Source: Microtetraspora fusca
Lineage (GTDB): Bacteria > Actinomycetota > Actinomycetes > Streptosporangiales > Streptosporangiaceae
Reading direction: 5' to 3'
Assembly: GCF_001570365.1 (NCBI RefSeq)
Contig: NZ_BBYK01000041.1
Coordinates: forward strand, 1-64,000
DNA: 64,000 bases
The translations under genes and the position numbers were made by a program. Below, in pieces: positions 58,069-64,000 of the stretch (within the stretch, counting starts at the first letter, position 1; every line of letters starts with the position of its first letter). The notes beneath the pieces are model-generated. The model was not told the DNA's origin. It saw only the letters and a program-made list of their open reading frames with translations, and made no database searches.

Positions 58069-59582
58069 TGCCCGATGTCGAGGAGACCGCCACCGGGGAG
58101 GAGAGCGGCTGGCGGGCGCCGCACCCGCGCGTGGTGGTCGCCGCCGCCGTCTTCTCCCTCGCCGTCGCGGTCCCCGCCGCGATCGCCCTCGCGCGGTTCC
58201 TGGCCGGCAGGGGCGCCGCCCCGGACGTGATCGTCGCCGTCGCGGTGGCCGCGGCTCTCCTCGTCGTCGGCGCGGCCACGGTCTACGAGACCGCCCGTAG
58301 GCGCACCACCCGGTACCGCCTGACCGACCGGCGCCTGGAACTGCACAGCGGCATCTGGACCAAGGAGTACCGCGCCGTCCCGCGCGAGCGCGTGCGCAGC
58401 GTGGACGTCACCGCCGATCCCGTACGGCGGGCGCTCGGCCTGGCTGTGGTGAAGGTGGGCACGGGGGAGAAGCACGCCTCGGGCGGGCCGGCCGAGCTCA
58501 CCCTCGACGCGCTCGCGGTCACCGAGGCGGAGGCGCTGCGCGGCGTCCTGCTGGGCGGGCGCGCGGAGCGGCCGGACGACGGGCCGCTCGCCGAGCTGCG
58601 CTGGTCGTGGATCAGGTACGCCCCGCTGACCGTGTGGACGTTTGTCGGCGGGGGACTGGCACTCGGCGGGCTGTACAAGCTGCTCGACACGCTGGGATTC
58701 GAGCCCGGGAAGTCGGAGACCGTGGCGCGGGCCTGGGAGTGGCTCACCGCCACCCCGTGGGTCACCGTGCCGCTCCTCCTGGCGGCCAACGCGCTCCTCG
58801 GGCTCGTGGGCGCGACCGCCCTGTACGCCGAGTCGTGGGGACGGTACCGCCTGGAGCGCCGGCCCGGCGTCCTGCGGCTCCGCCGCGGCCTGCTCACCAC
58901 CCGCTCTCTCACGCTGGAGGAGCGGCGGCTGCGCGGGGTGGCGGTGACGGAGCCGCTGCTGCTGCGGCTCGGCGGCGGGGCCAGGGTCACGGCGGTCGCG
59001 ACGGGGCTGCGGAAGGCCGAGGAGAACGAGACCGAGGAGGTCGCCGCGCTGACGCCGCCGCTGCCCGCGCGGGAGGCCCGCCGGATCGCCTCGGAGGTGC
59101 TGGGGGAGGAGCTCGACCCGGCCGGGCTGCGCGGCCATCCGCGCGCGGCCCGCGGCAGGCGGGTGCGCCGGGCGCTGGCCGGCGCGGCGGCGCTCGCGGC
59201 CGCGCTGGGCATGCTGGACGCGTGGACGGAGTGGGTGCCCGCCTGGGCCTGGGCGCTGCCGGTGCTCGCCGTACCGGCCGGGTGGGCGCTCGCGGCCGAG
59301 GGCTACCGGTCGCTGGGACACGGCCTGACCCGGCGGTATCTGGTCACCCGCTCGGGCGCGGTCCGGCGCAGGACGGTCGCCCTGGACCGCTCGGGGATCA
59401 TCGGCCTGACGGTCAGCGAGTCGCTGTTCCAGCGGCGGGCCGGGCTGGTGACCGTGTCGGCCACGACCGCGGCGGGCGAGGGCCGCTACGACGTGCTCGA
59501 CGTGGGGCGGGACGAGGGGCTCCGGCTGGCCCGCCACGCGGTGCCGGGCCTGCTGGAGCCGTTCGTCGAGGAGAGCGGCTGA
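58065..59582 (+). CDS. Multi-bPH2 (YdbT-like) membrane protein
   Basis: The 505-residue protein has repeated pairs of membrane helices and two or three bPH2 modules: TRYRLTDRRLELHSGIWTKE with VPRERVRSVDV near residues 83-115, YRLERRPGVLRLRRGLLTTR with EERRLRGVAV near residue 270, and RYLVTRSGAVRRRTVALDRS near residue 430. This matches the YdbT layout. It probably forms a complex with the YdbS-like partner. ATG 58065 overlaps the previous stop. Confidence 0.87.
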   Translation: MMPDVEETATGEESGWRAPHPRVVVAAAVFSLAVAVPAAIALARFLAGRGAAPDVIVAVAVAAALLVVGAATVYETARRRTTRYRLTDRRLELHSGIWTKEYRAVPRERVRSVDVTADPVRRALGLAVVKVGTGEKHASGGPAELTLDALAVTEAEALRGVLLGGRAERPDDGPLAELRWSWIRYAPLTVWTFVGGGLALGGLYKLLDTLGFEPGKSETVARAWEWLTATPWVTVPLLLAANALLGLVGATALYAESWGRYRLERRPGVLRLRRGLLTTRSLTLEERRLRGVAVTEPLLLRLGGGARVTAVATGLRKAEENETEEVAALTPPLPAREARRIASEVLGEELDPAGLRGHPRAARGRRVRRALAGAAALAAALGMLDAWTEWVPAWAWALPVLAVPAGWALAAEGYRSLGHGLTRRYLVTRSGAVRRRTVALDRSGIIGLTVSESLFQRRAGLVTVSATTAAGEGRYDVLDVGRDEGLRLARHAVPGLLEPFVEESG

Positions 59583-59586
59583 CCGC

Positions 59587-60627
59587 TCAGGCGGTGGCGT
59601 CGCCCGGCGTCGACGGCGCGAGGACGCGGGGATCGTCCGCGTCGCGCTCGCCCGCCGCGTCGGCGGCGTCGCCGCCGGGGAGCGGGTCGCGGGTGCGCAT
59701 GAGGAAGACGACGCGCAGCGTGCCGATCCAGACCAGGGTCGAGCCGAGCACGTGCAGCAGCACGAGCAGGGCCGGGATGGCCAGGAAGTACTGCACGTAG
59801 CCGATCACGCCCTGCGCGAGCTCGATGCCGAACAGCGCGAGCGCGGCCCGGCGGACCCGGGCGGGGGAGTCGGTCAGGTGGAGCGCGAACAGCAGCGCGA
59901 AGGTGAGGCCGACGACGATCCACACGATGTCGGCGTGCAGCCGGGCCACCGTCTCGATGTCGAAGCCGAACCGCGACGCGGCGTCGTCGCCCGAGTGCGG
60001 CCCCGTCCCGGTGACGACGACGCCCGCGACGAGCAGCAGGGCGACCGCGCCGAGCAGCACGTAGCCGAGGGTGCGGATGTCGCGGTGGACGACCCGCCGC
60101 GGCGGCGCGTCGCCCTCCCCGGCCCGCGCGAACAGCGCGTACGCGGCGACGATCATGCCGATCGACAGCAGGAAGTGGACGCTCACCGTGACCGGGTTGA
60201 GCATCGTCCGGACGACCAGGCCGCCCCACAGGGCCTGGGCGAGCACGCCGACCGGCTGGAGCCAGGCGAGCCACACCAGGTCGCGGCGGCCCCTGCCCCC
60301 GGGCTCCTCGCGGACCAGCCGGACGGCGGCGAGGACGCAGGCGACGCCGACGGCGAGGACGAGGAAGGTCAGCAGCCGGTTGCCGAACTCGATCGCCATG
60401 TTGAACGCGGCGTGCGCGTCGTGCTGCGCGGGGACGAAGCTGTCCGGCGTGCATCTCGGCCAGGTCGGGCATCCGAGTCCCGACTTGGACACACGCACGC
60501 CGGCTCCGGTGACCGTGATGCCGGCGTTGACGACGATGCTCGCGAGCGCCCATCGTCGCATCGAGGCCGCCGTGGGCAGCCAGTACGACTGGTGGAAGCC
60601 GCGGATCTGGGCGGAGAGGCTGGTCAC
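59587..60627 (-). CDS. ctaA: Heme A synthase (CtaA/COX15 family)
   Basis: The 346-residue membrane enzyme has about eight segments and the CtaA landmarks: GAGVRVSKSGLGCPTWPRC with conserved Cys, EFGNRLLTFLVLAVG, LLHVLGSTLVWIG and several membrane His. It oxidises heme O (made by CtaB) to heme A. GTG 60627 is preceded by a TACCAT -10 at 6 nt, so the transcript is probably leaderless; TTG 60633 is an alternative. It is separated from ctaB by the accessory block. Convergent with the YdbT-like gene (4-nt gap). Confidence 0.92.
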   Translation of the reverse strand: MTSLSAQIRGFHQSYWLPTAASMRRWALASIVVNAGITVTGAGVRVSKSGLGCPTWPRCTPDSFVPAQHDAHAAFNMAIEFGNRLLTFLVLAVGVACVLAAVRLVREEPGGRGRRDLVWLAWLQPVGVLAQALWGGLVVRTMLNPVTVSVHFLLSIGMIVAAYALFARAGEGDAPPRRVVHRDIRTLGYVLLGAVALLLVAGVVVTGTGPHSGDDAASRFGFDIETVARLHADIVWIVVGLTFALLFALHLTDSPARVRRAALALFGIELAQGVIGYVQYFLAIPALLVLLHVLGSTLVWIGTLRVVFLMRTRDPLPGGDAADAAGERDADDPRVLAPSTPGDATA

Positions 60628-60695
60628 GCTCAAATGGTAGGCGGCTGTGGGGGTGGTCCCGCCTTCGCCCCATCTGGGTGGAGATCGAGGGGTAT

Positions 60696-60720
60696 TGTCA
60701 CGGGGCAATAAAATATGACA
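60696..60720. promoter_or_regulatory. TGTCA inverted repeat upstream of the imino-acid dehydrogenase cluster
   Basis: TGTCA (60696-60700) and TGACA (60716-60720) flank an AT-rich 15-nt spacer in a mostly GC-rich gap between divergent ctaA and the oxidase. GntR-type repressors often use TnTCA/TGAnA-like sites near such clusters, so this is a candidate operator. Confidence 0.4.
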
Positions 60721-60752
60721 CATTACATGCCACCGAGAGGGAGGTGGCGGGC

Positions 60753-61913
60753 GTGCCCGACGTCGTGGTGATCGGGGCGGGGATGGTGGGCGCGGCCTGC
60801 GCCTACTACGCCGCCCGCGAGGGCCTGAGCGTCACCGTGCTGGACCGGGCGTCGGTCGCCGGAGGCACCACGGGGTCGGGAGAGGGCAACGTCCTCGTCT
60901 CCGACAAGGAGCCGGGCCCCGAGCTGGACCTCGCGGTGCTGTCCTGCCGCCTCTGGGCCGAGCTGGCCGCCGAGGCCGGCGAGCCGGGCGGCTTCGAGCA
61001 CGAGCCCAAGGGCGGGCTGGTGGTCGCCGAGAGCGACGAGGTGCTGCGCGCCCTCACCGAGCTGGCCGGACGGCAGGAGAAGAGCGGCGTGGCGACCCGC
61101 CCGGTGGCCGCGGACGAGCTGGCCCGCTACGAGCCGCATCTCGCCCCCGGGTTCGCGGGCGGCGTCTTCTACCCCCAGGACGCCCAGGTGCAGCCCATGC
61201 TCGCCGCGGCGCGCCTGCTGCGGCGGTGGCCGGGCGTCGCGCTCCGCACCGGGACCGAGGTCACCGGCCTGCTCATGGATCGCGGCCGGGTCACCGGTGT
61301 GCGCACCAGTGCGGGCGACATCCCGGCCGGGGCCGTGGTCAACGCCGCGGGCGTCTGGGGCGGGGAGGTCGCCGCGCTCGCGGGCGTCACGCTCCCGATC
61401 ATGCCGCGCCGCGGGTTCATCCTGGTCACCGAGCCGCTGACCGCCCGGGCGGACGGGCGCCCGCTGGTCCGGCACAAGGTCTACACGGCCGCGTACGTCA
61501 CGAACGTCGCCAGCGACTCCGAGGGGCTGGAGACCTCCGCCGTGGTGGAGGCGACCCAGGCCGGCACCGTGCTGATCGGGGCCAGCCGCGAGCGCGTCGG
61601 CTTCGACCGGACCGTGTCCCTGCCCGTGCTCGCGCGGCTGGCCCGGCAGGCGGTGGGCCTGTTCCCGGCGCTCGCCGATGTGCGGGCGATCCGGGCCTAC
61701 TGCGGGTTCCGGCCCTACTGCCCCGACCACCTGCCGGTCATCGGGGCCGATCCGCGGGCGCCCGGGCTCTACCACGCCTGCGGCCACGAGGGCGCGGGCA
61801 TCGGCCTCGCCCCGGTGACCGGCCTTCTCGTCGCGCGGCACCTCACGGGGGCGGTCCCGGAGCTCGACCTCGCTCCCTTCCGCCCCGACCGCTTCGCCGG
61901 GGCCGCGGCGTGA
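60753..61913 (+). CDS. DAO-family FAD oxidoreductase (D-hydroxyproline dehydrogenase beta-like)
   Basis: The 386-residue flavoprotein begins VVVIGAGMVGAACAYYAARE (Rossmann fold) and ends with YHACGHEGAGIGLAPVTG, typical of the DAO/sarcosine oxidase family. With the downstream 2Fe-2S and FAD/BFD subunits it matches the heteromeric D-hydroxyproline dehydrogenase layout. GTG 60753 has GGGAGG upstream; GTG 60744 is possible. Substrate assignment rests on context only. Confidence 0.85.
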   Translation: MPDVVVIGAGMVGAACAYYAAREGLSVTVLDRASVAGGTTGSGEGNVLVSDKEPGPELDLAVLSCRLWAELAAEAGEPGGFEHEPKGGLVVAESDEVLRALTELAGRQEKSGVATRPVAADELARYEPHLAPGFAGGVFYPQDAQVQPMLAAARLLRRWPGVALRTGTEVTGLLMDRGRVTGVRTSAGDIPAGAVVNAAGVWGGEVAALAGVTLPIMPRRGFILVTEPLTARADGRPLVRHKVYTAAYVTNVASDSEGLETSAVVEATQAGTVLIGASRERVGFDRTVSLPVLARLARQAVGLFPALADVRAIRAYCGFRPYCPDHLPVIGADPRAPGLYHACGHEGAGIGLAPVTGLLVARHLTGAVPELDLAPFRPDRFAGAAA

Positions 61914-61974
61914 GCGCGTACGGCGGGCGGCGCGGCGGGCCGTGCCGGAGAACACGTGGACGAGGGAGGGCGGC

Positions 61975-62262
61975 ATGACGGAAGCCTCGCCGTACCGGCT
62001 GGTGGGCGCGCGGCCGGAGCCGGAGTTCGAGATGCTGGTGGACGGGCGGCCGGTGCCGGTGGTGCCGGGCCAGACCGTGGGCGCGGCGCTGCACGCGGCC
62101 GGGATCCGGATCTGGCGCACGACCCGCTTCGGTGAGCGGCGGCGCGGCCTGTTCTGCGGGCTCGGCGTCTGCTTCGACTGCCTGGTCACCGTCAACGGCG
62201 AGGAGAACCTGCGGGCCTGCCTGACCGAGGCCCGCCCCGGTGACGAGGTGACCACGTCATGA
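61975..62262 (+). CDS. 2Fe-2S-binding small subunit (SoxA N-terminal-like)
   Basis: The 95-residue ferredoxin-like protein has the cluster ligands in LFCGLGVCFDCLV (three Cys) and a fourth Cys in NLRACLTEA. It probably shuttles electrons between the two FAD subunits. GGGAGGG precedes ATG 61975. Its stop overlaps the next ATG by 4 nt. Confidence 0.9.
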   Translation: MTEASPYRLVGARPEPEFEMLVDGRPVPVVPGQTVGAALHAAGIRIWRTTRFGERRRGLFCGLGVCFDCLVTVNGEENLRACLTEARPGDEVTTS

Positions 62263-63662
62263 CCGGGCACGACGCGGCGTACGACCTGGCCGTCGTGGGA
62301 GCGGGGCCCGCGGGTCTGGCGGCGGCGGGCGTGGCGGCGCGGGCGGGCCTGCGCGTGGCGCTCCTGGACGCCGGGGCGCGGGTCGGCGGCCAGTACTTCC
62401 GCCAGCCGCCCGACGGGTTCCACGCCTCCCGGCCCGGTGCGCTCCATCACGGCTACTCCAGATTCGTACGGCTCCGCGACGGGCTCGGCGACGCCGACGT
62501 CCTGCTCGGCCACCGGGTGTGGGCGGTCGAACCGGCCGCGGGCGGCGGCTTCGCCGTCCACTGCCTGAAGGGCGGGCGGGAGCGGGCCACCACCGTCGCC
62601 GCGACGCGGCTGCTGGTCGCGACCGGCGCGCACGACCGCGTCCTGCCGTTCCCCGGCTGGGACCTGCCCGGGGTGATGACGGCGGGCGGCGCGCAGGCGC
62701 TGCTCAAGGGCAACCTCGTCGTCGCCGGACGCCGCGTCGTGGTCGCCGGGACCGGCCCGTTCCTGCTGCCCGTCGCGACCTCGCTGGCCGCGGCGGGGGC
62801 GCGCGTCGTCGGGGTCTTCGAGGCGGGCGGCCGGTTCGCGCTCGCGCCCCGGGCCCTCACCCGGCCGGGCAAGGCGGTCGAGGCCCTCGGGTACGGCGGG
62901 CGCCTGGCCCGGCACCGCGTGCCGTACAAGGGGGGCCGCGCGGTGGTGGCCGCGCACGGCGCCGGCGAGCTGACCCACGTGACGGTCGCCAGGGTGGACG
63001 CCGAGTGGCGGCCGTACCGGCGCGGTCACGAGACGGTCCGGTGCGACACCCTCGCGATCGGCTACGGCTTCACGCCCCAGCTCGACCTCGTCGCGCAGCT
63101 CGGCTGCGAGATCGGCGCGGACGCGGCGGGCGGCCCGGCGGTGCGGGTGGACCGGCACATGCGCACCAGCGTCCCCGGCGTGTACGCGGCGGGCGAGACC
63201 ACCGGCGTGGGCGGCGCGGACCTGGCCGAATTGGAAGGGGCGATCGCGGGCCGGGCCGTCGTGGCCGACGCGCGCGGCGTCCCGGCGGCGGGAGACCCGG
63301 CGGCGGTCCGGGCCGAGGTGCGGAGGCGGCGGCTGGCCGCGTTCGCGGACGCGCTGCTGCGCGCCTACCCGGTGCGCGATGGCTGGACCTCCTGGCTGCG
63401 TGACGACACGCCGATCTGCCGCTGCGAGGAGGTGCCGTACCGCCGGGTCAGGGAGGCCCGCGATCTCGGCGCCGCCGACGCGCGCTCCATCAAGCTGCTG
63501 GCCCGGCCCGGGATGGGCTGGTGCCAGGGACGGATCTGCGGCGAGGCCGTGGCCCGCCTCGCCGGTGAGGATCCGGGGCCGCCCCGGCGGCCGATCGCCC
63601 AGCCCGTACGGCTCGGCGACCTCGCCGACATGGATGAGAGGACATCGGATGACGACGCGTGA
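62259..63662 (+). CDS. FAD/NAD(P)-binding oxidoreductase with BFD-like 2Fe-2S domain
   Basis: The 467-residue subunit begins with AVVGAGPAGLAAAGVAARAG and has a second nucleotide-binding site (VVVAGTGPFLLPVATSL). The C-terminal BFD-like cluster region carries CRCEE near residue 387 and WCQGRICGE about 35 residues later, giving CxC..CxxxxC. This is the large (alpha) subunit architecture of hydroxyproline/opine dehydrogenases. It overlaps the DapA-family gene by 14 nt. Confidence 0.9.
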   Translation: MTGHDAAYDLAVVGAGPAGLAAAGVAARAGLRVALLDAGARVGGQYFRQPPDGFHASRPGALHHGYSRFVRLRDGLGDADVLLGHRVWAVEPAAGGGFAVHCLKGGRERATTVAATRLLVATGAHDRVLPFPGWDLPGVMTAGGAQALLKGNLVVAGRRVVVAGTGPFLLPVATSLAAAGARVVGVFEAGGRFALAPRALTRPGKAVEALGYGGRLARHRVPYKGGRAVVAAHGAGELTHVTVARVDAEWRPYRRGHETVRCDTLAIGYGFTPQLDLVAQLGCEIGADAAGGPAVRVDRHMRTSVPGVYAAGETTGVGGADLAELEGAIAGRAVVADARGVPAAGDPAAVRAEVRRRRLAAFADALLRAYPVRDGWTSWLRDDTPICRCEEVPYRRVREARDLGAADARSIKLLARPGMGWCQGRICGEAVARLAGEDPGPPRRPIAQPVRLGDLADMDERTSDDDA

Positions 63663-64000
63663 GAAACCGTGGCACGGAGTCATGGTGGCCACCGCGCTGC
63701 CGCTGCGCGACGACCTGAGCGTCGACTACGACGCGTACGGCGAGCACTGCCGGTGGCTGGTGGACAACGGGTGCGACGGCGTGGTGCCCAACGGCTCACT
63801 CGGGGAGTACCAGACGCTGACCCCCGAGGAGCGGGCCAGGGTCGTGGAGACCGCGGTCGCGGCCGTGGGCGGCGACCGGGTCATGCCGGGCGTCGCCGCC
63901 TATGGGGCGCTGGAGGCGCGCCGGTGGACTGAGCAGGCCCACGAGGCGGGCTGTGCCGCGGTGATGCTGCTGCCGCCGAACGCCTACCGGGCCGACGAGC
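63649..64000 (+). CDS. DapA-family aldolase/deaminase, 5' part only
   Basis: 117 codons are visible before the window ends. The sequence runs HGVMVATALPLRDDL, then VPNGSLGEYQTLTPEERARV, the GS/T-GE motif of the dihydrodipicolinate synthase fold. The Schiff-base Lys lies beyond the edge. In hydroxyproline pathways a DapA-family enzyme is the pyrroline-4-hydroxy-2-carboxylate deaminase, which fits here. ATG 63649 lies inside the end of the previous gene. Confidence 0.82.
   Translation, partial: MTTREKPWHGVMVATALPLRDDLSVDYDAYGEHCRWLVDNGCDGVVPNGSLGEYQTLTPEERARVVETAVAAVGGDRVMPGVAAYGALEARRWTEQAHEAGCAAVMLLPPNAYRADE

Noticed and set aside
60723-63692. 989-codon open frame antisense to the dehydrogenase cluster
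   Set aside because: It spans three clear plus-strand genes with catalytic motifs; composition is a mirror of those genes.

Overview
The window is a 64 kb piece of a high-GC actinomycete chromosome. This is supported by WhiA, RbpA, OpcA, SteA/SteB, the actinobacterial-type transaldolase, frequent GTG/TTG starts and 1-14 nt translational overlaps. Gene order follows the conserved actinomycete core: tlyA-nadK-recN-steA-steB, uvrA..uvrC-rapZ-yvcK-whiA-gap-pgk-tpiA-secG-rbpA, and tkt-tal-pgi-zwf-opcA-pgl opposite ctaB. The style (large genome, Tat proteins, secreted LPMO, accessory oxidases) suggests a Streptosporangiales-like soil organism, but genus and family are inference. I recognise no rRNA, tRNA, CRISPR array, insertion sequence or prophage.

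Layout. 1-9 kb: a TPR/acidic-tail protein, an MBL hydrolase, an SSB-like protein whose ATG abuts a perfect inverted repeat, DUF1015, a TPR-HAD phosphatase pair, an SCP2-type protein and a repeat-rich gene-poor stretch. 7.4-17.1 kb: a long co-directional run tlyA-nadK-recN-steA-steB-(MraY/WecA-like)-murJ-glycosyltransferase, linking DNA repair and NAD metabolism to division and envelope assembly. 17.1-20 kb: a TerC family gene behind a yybP-ykoY (Mn2+) riboswitch, then psd-pssA for phosphatidylethanolamine synthesis. 20-27 kb: uvrA and uvrC, each preceded by a PafBC/RecA-independent DNA-damage promoter motif, with a 13-bp minisatellite and a Tat/lipoprotein Rieske protein between them. 27-34 kb: rapZ-yvcK-whiA, the lower-glycolysis operon, secG and rbpA.

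34-40 kb: accessory catabolic genes on the minus strand (amidohydrolase, FAD oxidase), an ACT-GNAT acetyltransferase and an apparently frameshifted conserved gene. 40-48.5 kb: the pentose-phosphate operon on the minus strand. 48.8-60.6 kb: ctaB and ctaA (heme A synthesis) flank an accessory block: DMFase-like Tat protein, PrsW protease, AA10 LPMO-CBM2, YdcF-like protein, a NarL-type two-component system, and a small-membrane-protein/bPH2 pair across a palindromic operator-like site. 60.7-64 kb: a cluster for two FAD subunits and one 2Fe-2S subunit of an imino-acid dehydrogenase plus a DapA-family enzyme cut by the window end; the combination resembles D-hydroxyproline catabolism.

The most notable unexplained or under-described signals are the SSB-gene hairpin, the paired PafBC promoters with a leaderless uvrC, the envelope module attached to steAB, the secG hairpin overlapping a -35 box, and the palindromes at the TCS/PH-domain and tkt/ctaB divergences.
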